Assembly (NCBI GenBank): GCA_038250905.1
Contig: JBBSBV010000011.1
Span: forward strand, 37,201-101,200
DNA: 64,000 bases
Source: JAENVU01 sp038250905
Lineage (GTDB): Bacteria; Actinomycetota; Acidimicrobiia; IMCC26256; JAENVU01
Reading direction: 5' to 3'
Shown: in pieces, positions 1 to 8,713 of the stretch
How positions within the stretch are numbered: position 1 is the stretch's first letter
Layout: each line of letters begins with the position of its first letter
Made by a program: the position numbers and the translations under genes
The notes under the pieces: model-generated
What the model saw: only the letters and a program-made list of their open reading frames with translations
The model's database searches: none
Told to the model about the DNA's origin: nothing

Positions 1-1056
1 CGCGGCACCTACATCTACCCGCCGCGCCAGTCGATGCGGATCATCACCGACATCTTCGCCTACTGCGGCGAGCACGTTCCGCGCTGGAACACCATCTCGA
101 TCTCCGGCTACCACATCCGCGAAGCCGGCAGCACCGCGGTGCAGGAGATCGCGTTCACGTTGAGCAACGCGATCGCGTACGTGCAGGCCGCGGTCGACGC
201 CGGTCTCGACGTCGACGACTTTGCGCCGCGCCTGTCGTTCTTCTGGAACGGTCACAACGACTTCTTCGAGGAGGTCGCGAAGTTCCGGGCCGCGCGGCGC
301 ATGTGGTACTCGATCATGAGTCTGCGCTTCGGGGCGCAGAAGGAGAAGTCGAAGCTGCTCCGCTTCCACACGCAGACCGCGGGGTCGATGCTCACCGCGC
401 AGCAACCCGAGAACAACATCGTGCGGGTCGCGCTCCAGGCGATGGCGGCCGCCCTCGGCGGTACGCAGTCGTTGCACACCAACGGCTTCGACGAGGCGCT
501 CGGTCTGCCCACCGAGCGCGCCGCGCGCATCGCGCTGCGCACCCAGCAGATCGTCGCCTACGAGACGGGGATGACCGCCACCGTCGACCCGCTCGCGGGT
601 TCGTACTTCGTGGAGTCGCTCACCGACGCGGTGGAGGCCGAGGCCTGGCGCTACATCGAGCGCATCGACGCCGAGGGTGGCGCGGTGGCCGCGATCGAGG
701 CCGGCTTCATGCAGGACGAGATCGAACGGGCCGCCTTCGATTGGGCCAAGAGCGTGGACAACGGCGAGAAGATCATCGTCGGGGTCAACAAGTTCGCCGA
801 CGCCGCCGTGGGTGAACCCGACGTGTTCCCGATCGACCCGGAGTTGGAGCGCCAGCAGGCCGGACGCGTGAAGGATCTGCGGGCCCGGCGCGACCAGAGC
901 GCGGTGGACGCGGCGTTGGCCGACGTGCGCGCCGCAGCCCAGGGAACCCAGAACCTGCTGTACCCGATGAAGGAAGCACTGCGCGCCTACGCCACGTTGG
1001 GTGAGGTCTCGGACGTGCTACGTGACGAGTTCGGCGTGTACCAACCCGCCCGCTGA
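1..1056 (+). CDS. methylmalonyl-CoA mutase large subunit, C-terminal part (partial)
   Basis: The reading frame is open from the first base, so the N-terminus lies outside the window; 351 codons are visible. The sequence is typical of the TIM-barrel catalytic domain of the methylmalonyl-CoA mutase family, with segments such as YPPRQSMRIITDIF, SISGYHIREAGST and NIVRVALQAMAAALGGTQSLHTN. This family interconverts (R)-methylmalonyl-CoA and succinyl-CoA using adenosylcobalamin. The protein stops about 60 residues after the barrel, and no DxHxxG cobalamin-binding domain follows. It is therefore the stand-alone large subunit, which needs a separate B12-binding subunit. A close acyl-CoA mutase with another substrate, such as ethylmalonyl- or isobutyryl-CoA, cannot be excluded. 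Confidence 0.9.
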   Translation, partial: RGTYIYPPRQSMRIITDIFAYCGEHVPRWNTISISGYHIREAGSTAVQEIAFTLSNAIAYVQAAVDAGLDVDDFAPRLSFFWNGHNDFFEEVAKFRAARRMWYSIMSLRFGAQKEKSKLLRFHTQTAGSMLTAQQPENNIVRVALQAMAAALGGTQSLHTNGFDEALGLPTERAARIALRTQQIVAYETGMTATVDPLAGSYFVESLTDAVEAEAWRYIERIDAEGGAVAAIEAGFMQDEIERAAFDWAKSVDNGEKIIVGVNKFADAAVGEPDVFPIDPELERQQAGRVKDLRARRDQSAVDAALADVRAAAQGTQNLLYPMKEALRAYATLGEVSDVLRDEFGVYQPAR

Positions 1057-1073
1057 CGGGCTGTGCGCGGGGG

Positions 1074-1355
1074 CTAGCTGGCCCTCACCAGATCGTGGGC
1101 GCGCTCGGTGGTGGCGTTGATCTCGGCAAGGCGCCGGCGGGCCTCGGCCACACCCGACTGGCCGATCTCACGGGTCCGGGCATCGAGCCAGACCGTCCGC
1201 GCCAGGGTGTTCGAGCGCCGCTCGGCCCTGGCCTGCTTGGACTGCTTGGACTGCTTGGTCCCGGGTCGTCGGGCCTGCTGGGGCAGGTCGCCGTTGGTGA
1301 GGAGTCGTAGTTGCGTGGTCACGTGGTGAGTGTCGCATGGGGGTGTGACAGTCAT
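1074..1355 (-). CDS. small hypothetical protein, 93 aa
   Basis: This is a short reverse-strand gene lying convergent to the mutase. It has a GGAGG Shine-Dalgarno sequence six bases before its ATG. The central part is basic (TKQSKQSKQARAERR). The C-terminal half reads like a folded amphipathic helix (GVAEARRRLAEINATTERA). I recognise no family. Plus-strand frames over the same bases are low-complexity Gly/Leu strings, which favours the minus frame. The coding call remains moderate because the protein is short and has no known relative. Confidence 0.5.
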   Translation of the reverse strand: MTVTPPCDTHHVTTQLRLLTNGDLPQQARRPGTKQSKQSKQARAERRSNTLARTVWLDARTREIGQSGVAEARRRLAEINATTERAHDLVRAS

Positions 1356-1502
1356 GCCGGGCCTCCGATTCCCGTGGTCCCGGTCTCCGCGTGCCCGGGA
1401 TGTCTTGGTGCTACCCCGGTCAACGCTCGAGTATTCACAATGGTTCCGAGGCGCCGGTCACATGCTGAGAGCCCCCGGAGAGCGGCTTCGTAGACTGCAG
1501 GA

Positions 1503-1590
1503 CTCCGGCTCCCGAGCCGGAGCTTGCGGAGGCGAGCCGGCACGGAGCGAGCGGAATGAGCGCATGACCTTCAGGAGCGCGAGCGAAGGG
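1503..1590. repeat. REP-like palindromic element, copy A
   Basis: A perfect 8-bp stem (CTCCGGCT at 1503-1510, AGCCGGAG at 1515-1522) is followed by a GC-rich stretch. It ends in a tail at 1548-1590 beginning GAGCGGAATGA and closing with TCAGGAGCGCGAGCGAAGGG. The same tail with few changes occurs at 20880-20917, again behind a GC-rich palindrome. Here the element forms the leader just upstream of the cysteine desulfurase start codon. Confidence 0.6.
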
Positions 1591-1593
1591 CCC

Positions 1594-2772
1594 ATGAAGA
1601 CGATTCCGGGCGCGCGGGCGTACCTCGACCACGCGGCGAGCACGCCGATGCGCCCCGAGGCGGTCGCGGCGATGCTGCCGTTCCTCACCGACCACCCCGG
1701 CAATCCGTCGGGGAGTCACGGTGCGGCGCGGGCGGCCAAGACCGCACTCGAGGAGGCCCGCGAAGCCGTCGCCGCAGTCCTCGGCTGCGAGCCGCGCGAG
1801 GTGGTCTTCACCGGGGGCGGCACCGAGGCCGACAACCTCGCGATCACGGGCGGCGCGCGCGCCGCCCGGCGGATCGATGGCCTCGACGGCGTGGTCACCA
1901 CCGCGTTCGAGCACAAGGGCGTGTTGGCGGCAGCCGCACGGCTCGGCGCCGAGGGATTCCGGGTCGCGATCGCGCCCGTGACGAGCGCCGGCATCGTCGA
2001 CCTCGATGCGCTGGCGACCCGGCTCGACGACCGCACCGCGCTCGTCTCGGTGATGGGCGTGAACAACGAGGTGGGCACCATCCAACCGCTGCCGGAGGTG
2101 GCCGCGCTCGTCCGTCGACTCGCGCCGGGCGCCCGGCTCCACACCGATGCGGTGCAGGCCGTGCCCTGGGTCGACGTCGGGGTGCTCGCGGCCGACTTCG
2201 ACCTCATTGCGATCTCCGGGCACAAGTTCGGTGGGCCCAAGGGCGTCGGCGTGCTCGTCGTGCGCGACGGCATCGCCGTCGACGCCGAGATCGAGGGCGG
2301 CGGCCAGGAGCGCGGGCTGCGCGCCGGCACCGTGAACGTTGCCGGTGTCGTGGCGTTGGCGACTGCCCTGCGGGTGACGCACGAGAACCGGACCGCGGAG
2401 AACGCGCGGCTGCACGGTCTGCGCAGCCGGCTGCGCGACGGCCTGCTCGCGGCCATCCCCGACGCGTTCGTGAACGGCGACCAGGACCACACCACCGCCG
2501 GTCACCTGCACGTGGGGTTCCGCGGGGTGGAGAGCGAGGCCCTGCTCCTGCTCCTCGACCAGCAGGGTCTCGACGCTGCGGCCGGGTCGTCCTGCTCGTC
2601 GGGCGCCACCGAGATCTCCCACGTGCTCGCGGCCATGGGCATGGACCGCGCCGACGCGACCGCGTCCATCCGCTTGAGCCTCGGCTACGCGTCAACCGAT
2701 GCCGACATCGACCGCGCGCTCGCGTTGATTCCGGCCACGGTCGCGCAACTTCGCGGCGCGGTCGCCGCGTGA
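1594..2772 (+). CDS. cysteine desulfurase (IscS/NifS family)
   Basis: This PLP enzyme, 392 aa, removes sulfur from L-cysteine as an enzyme-bound persulfide for tRNA thiolation and Fe-S cluster assembly. The N-terminus AYLDHAASTPMRPEAV is the family signature. The PLP lysine is K211 in SGHKFGGPKG, and the catalytic cysteine is C334 in the loop SSCSSGATEISHVLAAMG. An upstream in-frame extension exists, but it runs through the REP-like element and lacks family sequence, so the ATG at 1594 was chosen. The stop overlaps the GTG of mnmA (GTGA), implying translational coupling and direct sulfur delivery to MnmA. Confidence 0.93.
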   Translation: MKTIPGARAYLDHAASTPMRPEAVAAMLPFLTDHPGNPSGSHGAARAAKTALEEAREAVAAVLGCEPREVVFTGGGTEADNLAITGGARAARRIDGLDGVVTTAFEHKGVLAAAARLGAEGFRVAIAPVTSAGIVDLDALATRLDDRTALVSVMGVNNEVGTIQPLPEVAALVRRLAPGARLHTDAVQAVPWVDVGVLAADFDLIAISGHKFGGPKGVGVLVVRDGIAVDAEIEGGGQERGLRAGTVNVAGVVALATALRVTHENRTAENARLHGLRSRLRDGLLAAIPDAFVNGDQDHTTAGHLHVGFRGVESEALLLLLDQQGLDAAAGSSCSSGATEISHVLAAMGMDRADATASIRLSLGYASTDADIDRALALIPATVAQLRGAVAA

Positions 2773-3797
2773 GCCGCGTCCTCGTCGCGATGAGCGGCGG
2801 TGTGGACTCGTCGGTCGCGGCCGCGCTCGTGCGCGACGCGGGCCACGAGGTCACGGGGGTGACACTCAAGCTCTGGGGCGGCGACAGTGATTCGGGATGC
2901 TGTTCGGTGTCCGACGTGGAGGACGCACGCCGGGTGGCCGCGCAACTCGACATCCCGCACTACGTCTTCAACTTCGCCGACGAGTTCACGGCGCACGTGG
3001 TGGAGCCGTACGTGGCCGACTACGCGGCGGGACGGACCCCGAATCCATGCATCGAGTGCAACCGGTCGATGAAGTGGGGTCGCCTGCTCGACCGGGCGCG
3101 GACGATGGGCTTCGACGCGGTGGCCACCGGCCACCACGCCCGCATCACCCACGACGCCGCGGGTCACGCGGAACTGCGGAGGGGTGAGGACCCGGCCAAG
3201 GATCAGGCGTACGTGCTCGCGGTGCTGGGGCCCGAGGCGCTCGCGATGACGATGTTGCCGGTCGGCGAGATGACCAAGGCCGACGTGCGTGCCCATGCAG
3301 CGCGCCTCCGGCTGCGGACGGCAGCCAAGGCCGAGAGCATGGACGTGTGTTTCATCACGCGCGGCGGCCGTACCGCGTTTCTCGACGCTCGGGTCCCGTC
3401 GACCCCAGGCCCGATCGTCGACATGGACGGCGCGGTGCTCGGCGACCACGACGGCGTGCGCAGCTTCACCGTCGGCCAGCGCCGCGGCCTCTCGGTGGCC
3501 GTGGGTGAGCGGCGCTACGTGGTGGACGTGGATGCAGCCACCGCGACGGTGACCGTGGGCGAACCGGCCGACCTCCTCCGCGATCAGGTGGCGGTGGAGC
3601 GGGTCACCTTCACCGGTGTGCCGATCGCCGACGGCACCACGGTCGCGGTACAGGTGCGCGCCCACGGTTCGGTGCAGCCCGGTGTGTGGCACGGCGACCG
3701 CGTGGCGTGGAACGTTCCGCAACCTCGGGTGGCTCCGGGCCAGACCGTCGCCCTGTTCGACGGCGACCGGGTACTCGGCAGCGCGATCGCCTGCTGA
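2769..3797 (+). CDS. mnmA: tRNA-specific 2-thiouridylase MnmA
   Basis: This 342-aa protein transfers sulfur to C2 of U34 in the tRNAs for Lys, Glu and Gln. The N-terminal PP-loop (MSGGVDSSVAA, around residues 8-18) activates uridine with ATP. The two catalytic cysteines are present: C94 in NPCIECN and C194 in MDVCFITRGG. The C-terminal beta-barrel follows (FTVGQRRGLSVA). The GTG start overlaps the stop of the cysteine desulfurase by four bases, so the sulfur donor and acceptor are co-translated. Length and motifs are normal for the family. Confidence 0.95.
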   Translation: MSRVLVAMSGGVDSSVAAALVRDAGHEVTGVTLKLWGGDSDSGCCSVSDVEDARRVAAQLDIPHYVFNFADEFTAHVVEPYVADYAAGRTPNPCIECNRSMKWGRLLDRARTMGFDAVATGHHARITHDAAGHAELRRGEDPAKDQAYVLAVLGPEALAMTMLPVGEMTKADVRAHAARLRLRTAAKAESMDVCFITRGGRTAFLDARVPSTPGPIVDMDGAVLGDHDGVRSFTVGQRRGLSVAVGERRYVVDVDAATATVTVGEPADLLRDQVAVERVTFTGVPIADGTTVAVQVRAHGSVQPGVWHGDRVAWNVPQPRVAPGQTVALFDGDRVLGSAIAC

Positions 3798-3817
3798 ACC
3801 GCCCGAACCCGACGTAC

Positions 3818-4693
3818 TCAGTCTGTGCGGACGTGGATCCGGTGCGCCCGGGCGCGTTCGAAGAGGAGCGGCGCGGCGGTCGGGGTCACGAGCAGGAGGT
3901 TCGTGGTCATGGTCACGCCTTCCCTGCGTTCCCGGCGCACGATGTCGGCGTCGTCGGTGAGGAGCAGCGCGCAGGAACCGAACGACGCGCCCAGCCGTAG
4001 GTCGGCGGCACCCTCGGGCGGGCGGCGGCTCGGATCGGCGGGGCCGAACCCCATGATCCGGGCCCGGGGGAGCAGCACCGGATCGGTGAGGGTGAGGGGA
4101 TCGGCCACCACCATCCCGGCGGGCACCAGCACCACGAACCGGCGTGCGAGTTGGTGCACCAGGCGGATCACGAAGACCGAGGCCGGGACGGTGACGACCA
4201 GCACGACGATGCCGGCGGCCCACTCGCGATTGGCGAGCAGGAGCGGGCCGACCACGATCGCGGTACCGACGATCGCGATCGCGATCGGGGCGATGGGGAA
4301 CGCGACGGCGGGCGGGACCTTGAGCGGGAAGCGTTCCTCCTCGCCGTAGGCCGCGCCCTGCACGCACAGCCGGGCGAACTCACCGCGGGTGCCGAGCGCG
4401 CACGCGACCGCGGTGAGCACGATTGCGGCGGTCCACCCGATGGCCGAGGCGCGACCGGTGAGCGCGACCGCGACCGACGCGCCGAACGCGATCGGCATGC
4501 CGAACCGCGCGACGGTGAGCGACATCGGCCGGGGCACCAGCGTGGCGAGCAACACCACGGTCCATCCGACCCATGCGAGCACCGCGGCGACGAGGCGCGC
4601 GGTGGTGGGCCAGGGCGCGATCGCGTCGGCGAAGGCGCCGCCCGCGGTCACGGGCAGGCTGATCCAGATCGCGCGCAGAAACCATATGTTCAT
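3818..4693 (-). CDS. membrane protein of unknown function, 291 aa
   Basis: Start ATG at 4693 gives MNIWFLRAIWISLPVTAGG. Hydrophobic segments lie around residues 5-25, 30-50, 55-75, 80-95, 130-155 and 160-180, followed by a cytoplasmic-looking C-terminal domain of about 110 residues (GMVVADPLTLTDPVLLPRARI, later GVTMTTNLLLVTP). No catalytic motif is visible and I do not recognise the family; the soluble tail could be PH-like but this is not supported. The gene is divergent from the MetE-like gene, with 60 bp between start codons, and convergent with mnmA. Confidence 0.75.
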   Translation of the reverse strand: MNIWFLRAIWISLPVTAGGAFADAIAPWPTTARLVAAVLAWVGWTVVLLATLVPRPMSLTVARFGMPIAFGASVAVALTGRASAIGWTAAIVLTAVACALGTRGEFARLCVQGAAYGEEERFPLKVPPAVAFPIAPIAIAIVGTAIVVGPLLLANREWAAGIVVLVVTVPASVFVIRLVHQLARRFVVLVPAGMVVADPLTLTDPVLLPRARIMGFGPADPSRRPPEGAADLRLGASFGSCALLLTDDADIVRRERREGVTMTTNLLLVTPTAAPLLFERARAHRIHVRTD

Positions 4694-4738
4694 GAGAGGA
4701 AGCGCGCTCCGCTTCGGAGGGTGCGAACGATGCGTTCG

Positions 4739-4744
4739 TATACT
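4739..4744 (+). promoter_or_regulatory. -10 box (TATACT) of a leaderless promoter
   Basis: TATACT ends nine bases before the ATG at 4754, so the predicted transcript begins at or next to the start codon. No Shine-Dalgarno sequence is present. No convincing -35 element is visible. Confidence 0.6.
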
Positions 4745-4753
4745 AGGAACCGT

Positions 4754-5761
4754 ATGGCCCCAAGCCTGCACGGTGGAGTGTTCCCGACAGGGCTGGCAAC
4801 GGGGATCGGGAGCGTTCCGTTCACGGATGCTCGCGATGCCGCGATGCTCGTCCTCCGCACGCAGCCCGACCTGCCTGCGATCCCGCAACTCGCGTCGCCT
4901 CGTGAAGGTGTGGTCGCGCAGTGGGCGAGCGCACTGCCCGAGGTGACCATCGCGCCCGACGGTTCGATCGTGGTCGACCTGGACCGGGTCGGTGAGCCGA
5001 TCACCGCGGAGTTCACCGAGGAGTTCCACGCGGGCCTGCTGGGCTTTCTCGATGCCGCGGCCACGAGTGAGACCCCGTTGCAGCGCGTGAAGGCGCAGGT
5101 GGTCGGTCCGCTCACGCTCGGCGTCGCGCTCGTGCGCGCCGGGATCACGCCGACCGTCGCGTTCGAACGCTCGTTGGAGACCGTCGAGGCCTGGATCGGT
5201 GCGCTCGAAGCGCTGCTCGCCCGGCGGCTGCGCGGCGCTCGACCGCTGCTCTTCCTCGACGAGCCGGCGCTGGTGCTCTGGGCGAGCGACGACGGGCCGA
5301 TCGAGCGTGAGACTGCGATCGACGTCCTCTCGAGTGCGCTCGCGGCCAGTTCGGTGGAGACCGGCGTGCACGTGTGCGGCGACGGCGACATCCGCCTCGC
5401 GTTCGAAGCCGGCCCCACCGTGTTGGGAGTGCCGGTCTCGGCCCGCCTCGTCGACGATGTCGGTTCGCTCGTGCGTCACCTCGATGCCGACGGGTGGATC
5501 GCGTGGGGCGCGGTGCCGACCGACCGCCCGATCGGCGAGAGCGCCGACCCACTGTGGCGGGAACTGGTCGGGGTCTGGTGCGAACTCACCCGGCGGGGTT
5601 GTGAGCCGCTGCGGATCCGTAGTCAGGCGATCATCACGCCCGCGTGCGGTCTCGTGAACCACGGACCCTCGCAGGCCGAGCACGCGATGCGGCTCGCCTC
5701 CGAACTCGCGGAGCGCGTCGCCGCGCAACGGGCCGCGGCGCGGCTCACCGCCGGCGCGTAG
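4754..5761 (+). CDS. MetE-like (cobalamin-independent methionine synthase fold) protein
   Basis: This 335-aa protein has the UROD/MetE-like barrel. It keeps zinc-ligand signatures of the MetE C-terminal domain: HVC in ETGVHVCGDGD and a later cysteine in ITPACGLVNHGPSQAEHAM. It lacks the N-terminal half of full MetE (about 750 aa), so it is a core-type enzyme. A role in methyl transfer to a thiol, possibly methionine synthesis, is inferred. The start is set by the leaderless -10 box. A related gene sits just upstream of ligA in mycobacteria, as here. Confidence 0.8.
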   Translation: MAPSLHGGVFPTGLATGIGSVPFTDARDAAMLVLRTQPDLPAIPQLASPREGVVAQWASALPEVTIAPDGSIVVDLDRVGEPITAEFTEEFHAGLLGFLDAAATSETPLQRVKAQVVGPLTLGVALVRAGITPTVAFERSLETVEAWIGALEALLARRLRGARPLLFLDEPALVLWASDDGPIERETAIDVLSSALAASSVETGVHVCGDGDIRLAFEAGPTVLGVPVSARLVDDVGSLVRHLDADGWIAWGAVPTDRPIGESADPLWRELVGVWCELTRRGCEPLRIRSQAIITPACGLVNHGPSQAEHAMRLASELAERVAAQRAAARLTAGA

Positions 5762-5786
5762 CGCGCCCCGGGTCGCATCCCGTCGT

Positions 5787-5792
5787 TAGAGT
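5787..5792 (+). promoter_or_regulatory. -10 box (TAGAGT) of leaderless ligA promoter
   Basis: TAGAGT is separated by seven bases from the ligA ATG at 5800, and no Shine-Dalgarno sequence lies between. This is the typical geometry of an actinobacterial leaderless transcript. Confidence 0.6.
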
Positions 5793-5799
5793 CGCAGGC

Positions 5800-7839
5800 A
5801 TGGCGGCACCGAAGGCGCAGGTCCGACGCAGCGCCGAGTTGCGAGAGCAGATCCGGTACCACGACGAGCGGTACTACGGCCACGACGAGCCCGAGATCAG
5901 CGACGCCGAGTACGACGAGCTCCTCAACGAGCTGCGCGTGATGGAGGCCGAGTTCCCCGATCTCGTCACCGACGACTCGCCCACACAGAAGCCCGGCGCC
6001 GCGATGGTGCCCACACCGTTCTCCGAGGTGCGCCACCTGCAACCGATGTTGTCACTCGACAACGCGTTCTCGCGCGAGGACCTCGTGGCCTGGGGCGAGC
6101 GGATCGGCCGGTTGGTCACGGAATCGGTCGCCTACGTGGGCGAACCGAAGCTCGACGGCCTCGCGATCTCGCTGCTCTACGAGGACGGCCGGCTCGTGCG
6201 CGGCGCCACGCGTGGCAACGGAGAGACCGGCGAGGACGTCACTGCCAACGTGCTGACGATCGGGGACCTGCCGACCCGCATACGCGGCAAGCGCATTCCC
6301 ACCACGCTCGAGGTGCGGGGCGAGGTCTTCATGTCGCTCGCCGCCTTCACCGAACTCAACGAGCGCCAGGTGGAGCGGGAGGAACGGCTCTTCGCCAACC
6401 CGCGGAACGCGGCGGCGGGTTCGCTGCGCCAGATCGATCCGAGCGTGACGGCGAGCCGGAACCTCTCGCTGTTCTGTTACCAGCCGGGTGCGCTGGTGGG
6501 CGGGCCCAAGCTCTCGAGTCATCACGACACCCTCGACTGGCTCCGCGAACTCGGCTTCCCCGTCAACCCACACATCCAGCGACTGGCGGACATCGACGCG
6601 GTCCACGCGTTTTGTGTGCAGATGGAGACCGACCGTCATTCGCTCGGGTACGAGATCGATGGTGCGGTCGTGAAGGTGGACTCCCTTCCCCAGCGGGCGG
6701 AGATGGGCAACACGAGCCGGGCGCCGCGTTGGGCGATCGCGTTCAAGTTCCCGCCCGAGGAGAAGACGACGCTCCTCAAGAACATCATGGTGAGCATCGG
6801 GCGGACCGGCCGGGCGACGCCGTTCGCGAGCCTCGAGCCGGTCTTCGTCGGCGGGTCCACCGTGCAGATGGCGACGCTCCACAATCCCGACGAGGTCGCG
6901 CGGAAGGACGTGCGGGTCGGCGACACGGTGGTGGTGCGCAAGGCGGGCGACGTGATCCCCGAGGTGGTGGGTCCGGTGTTGGCGCTGCGCAAGAAGGGCG
7001 CGCGCAAGTGGAAGTTCCCGGCCACCTGCCCGTGCCCGTTGCGCCAACCGCTGGTGCACCTCGAAGGTGAGGTCGACCGCCGCTGCGTGTCGGCCGACTG
7101 CCCGATGCAACGCGAGCAGAAGATCATCTACTTCGCGGGCCGCGGTGGGCTCGACATCGAGGGGCTGGGTGAGGAACGCGTCCGCCAACTCGTGAACGCC
7201 GGGCTGGCCTCGGACGCGGGCGACATCTTCTCGCTGGAGCACGACCAACTCGTCGCGTTGGAACGCATGGGCGAGATCTCGGCGAACAACCTGCTGAAGT
7301 CGATCGAGGAATCGAAGACGCGGCCGTTGGCGCGCGTGATCGTCGGGCTCGGGATCCGCCACGCGGGCCCGACCGCAGCCGCGGCGTTGAGCCGTGCGTT
7401 CCCCGACCTCGATGCGATCACCCACGCGAGCATCGAACAGCTCACCGCGGTCGATGGCGTCGGCCCGGTGATCGCCGAGAGCCTCCTCGCGTGGTTCTCG
7501 GTCCCCACGAACCAGGCGCTCATCGAGAAGCTGCGGACGGCGGGGGTGAACTTCGCGGCGCCGGCCGTCGAGGTGCCCGACGCCCCGCAGACCCTGACCG
7601 ATCGGACCTTCGTACTCACCGGTGGCCTCGAGGAGTTCACCCGCGAGGAGGCCGAGGGCGAGATCCGGGCGCGCGGCGGGAAGGTCACGAGCAGCGTGTC
7701 GAAGAAGACGAGCTACGTGCTCGTCGGTGAGAATCCCGGATCCAAGCTCGCCAAGGCCGAGCAACTGGGTGTGACGTTGTTGGACGAAGCCGCGTTCGTG
7801 CAGTTGCTCGAACACGGGCCCGAAGGAACCGAGGAGTAG
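5800..7839 (+). CDS. ligA: NAD-dependent DNA ligase LigA
   Basis: This 679-aa ligase seals nicks using NAD+. Domain order is Ia (YHDERYYGHDEPEISDAEYD), nucleotidyltransferase with adenylated K117 in GEPKLDG, OB fold, zinc finger, helix-hairpin-helix (LTAVDGVGPVIAESL) and a C-terminal BRCT domain (TLTDRTFVLTGGLEEF onwards). The zinc finger is odd: its cysteines are C410, C412, C429 and C434, so the first knuckle is CxC instead of CxxC. Everything else is canonical. The protein probably remains functional because the gene is essential in bacteria and no second ligase is seen here. Confidence 0.97.
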   Translation: MAAPKAQVRRSAELREQIRYHDERYYGHDEPEISDAEYDELLNELRVMEAEFPDLVTDDSPTQKPGAAMVPTPFSEVRHLQPMLSLDNAFSREDLVAWGERIGRLVTESVAYVGEPKLDGLAISLLYEDGRLVRGATRGNGETGEDVTANVLTIGDLPTRIRGKRIPTTLEVRGEVFMSLAAFTELNERQVEREERLFANPRNAAAGSLRQIDPSVTASRNLSLFCYQPGALVGGPKLSSHHDTLDWLRELGFPVNPHIQRLADIDAVHAFCVQMETDRHSLGYEIDGAVVKVDSLPQRAEMGNTSRAPRWAIAFKFPPEEKTTLLKNIMVSIGRTGRATPFASLEPVFVGGSTVQMATLHNPDEVARKDVRVGDTVVVRKAGDVIPEVVGPVLALRKKGARKWKFPATCPCPLRQPLVHLEGEVDRRCVSADCPMQREQKIIYFAGRGGLDIEGLGEERVRQLVNAGLASDAGDIFSLEHDQLVALERMGEISANNLLKSIEESKTRPLARVIVGLGIRHAGPTAAAALSRAFPDLDAITHASIEQLTAVDGVGPVIAESLLAWFSVPTNQALIEKLRTAGVNFAAPAVEVPDAPQTLTDRTFVLTGGLEEFTREEAEGEIRARGGKVTSSVSKKTSYVLVGENPGSKLAKAEQLGVTLLDEAAFVQLLEHGPEGTEE

Positions 7840-7841
7840 GC

Positions 7842-8294
7842 ATGGTTGACAAGTCCGCGATCGGCACGACCGACGAACCGTTCACGATGGTCGTCGAGTA
7901 CGGCAAGATCCGCGAGTTCGCACGGGCCACGAAGTCGGAGCATCCCGACTATCTGGAGTCGGCCTCGCCGGTGATCCCGCCGACGTTCCTCACCACGGTG
8001 TCGTTCTGGTCGCCGCGCGGTCAGTCGGTGTTCTCCAAGGTGAAGATGGACCTGCGCCGCCTCCTGCACGGCGGCCAGGAGTACACGTTCCACGGTCCAC
8101 CGCCGGAGGCGGGCACCAAGCTCACGGTGCAGACACGCGTGGCCGACATCTACGAAAAGGAAGGCAAACGCGGTGGCACGATGACGTTCGTCATCACCAT
8201 CTCGGAGTTCCGTGACGAGTCCGGCGCGCTCGTGGCCGAGGCGAAGTCGACCGCGATCGAGACCGGCAAGCCCGCGACATCGGAAGGTGCATAA
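7842..8294 (+). CDS. MaoC-like dehydratase, non-catalytic (HadA/C-type) subunit
   Basis: This 150-aa hot-dog-fold protein resembles the N-terminal half of MaoC dehydratases (IPPTFLTTVSFWSPRG, then a KVKMDLRRLLHGGQEYTFHGPP segment). It lacks the catalytic Asp-His motif found in the next gene. In the (3R)-hydroxyacyl-thioester dehydratases HadAB/HadBC such a subunit pairs with a catalytic one. It starts three bases after ligA, with a GAGGAG sequence in the ligA stop region. Its stop overlaps the next start by one base (TAATG), so the two chains are probably made together as a heterodimer. Confidence 0.85.
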   Translation: MVDKSAIGTTDEPFTMVVEYGKIREFARATKSEHPDYLESASPVIPPTFLTTVSFWSPRGQSVFSKVKMDLRRLLHGGQEYTFHGPPPEAGTKLTVQTRVADIYEKEGKRGGTMTFVITISEFRDESGALVAEAKSTAIETGKPATSEGA

Positions 8295-8701
8295 TGACCA
8301 GCTGGGACGACCTCACCGTGGGCACCGCGACTCCGGACCGCGAGTACGGACCGATCTCGCGCACCGACATCGTCGCCTACCAAGGCGCGTCGGGTGACTT
8401 CAATCCGATCCACCACGACGACGAGTTCGCGCAGTCGGCCGGGTACCCGGGTGCGTTCTCGGTCGGGATGCTCCAGGCCGGGATCCTCGCGAGTTACGCG
8501 ACCGACTGGCTGGGTCCGCGCAACGTCCGCACGTTCGGTGTGCAGTTCCGCGAGCAGGTGTGGCCCGGGGATCGACTGGTGTGCTCGGGCACCGTGGTGG
8601 GTCGGGACGAGGCGGCCAAGACCGTCGACCTCGAACTCGTGGCCACGCGGGTCGGCGGCGGCGCGGCGATCAAGGGGTACGCGACCTTCGCGGTCGAGTA
8701 G
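8294..8701 (+). CDS. MaoC-like dehydratase, catalytic (HadB-type) subunit
   Basis: This 135-aa hot-dog-fold enzyme carries the hydratase-2 motif: YQGASGDFNPIHHDDEFAQ holds the catalytic Asp and His, followed by the GAFSVGMLQAG helix. With the preceding subunit it is predicted to dehydrate a (3R)-hydroxyacyl-CoA or -ACP in fatty-acid synthesis or breakdown. The ATG overlaps the upstream TAA by one base. The physiological acyl chain length cannot be read from the sequence. Confidence 0.88.
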   Translation: MTSWDDLTVGTATPDREYGPISRTDIVAYQGASGDFNPIHHDDEFAQSAGYPGAFSVGMLQAGILASYATDWLGPRNVRTFGVQFREQVWPGDRLVCSGTVVGRDEAAKTVDLELVATRVGGGAAIKGYATFAVE

Positions 8702-8713
8702 CACCCGGGCGCG

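Noticed and set aside
1330..1593. N-terminal extension of the cysteine desulfurase
   Set aside because: The in-frame sequence crosses a palindromic element and has no family similarity, while the ATG at 1594 matches the normal start of the family.
4151..4753. N-terminal extension of the MetE-like protein
   Set aside because: It overlaps the divergent membrane-protein gene and is a low-complexity charged string; the -10 box at 4739 fixes the start at 4754.
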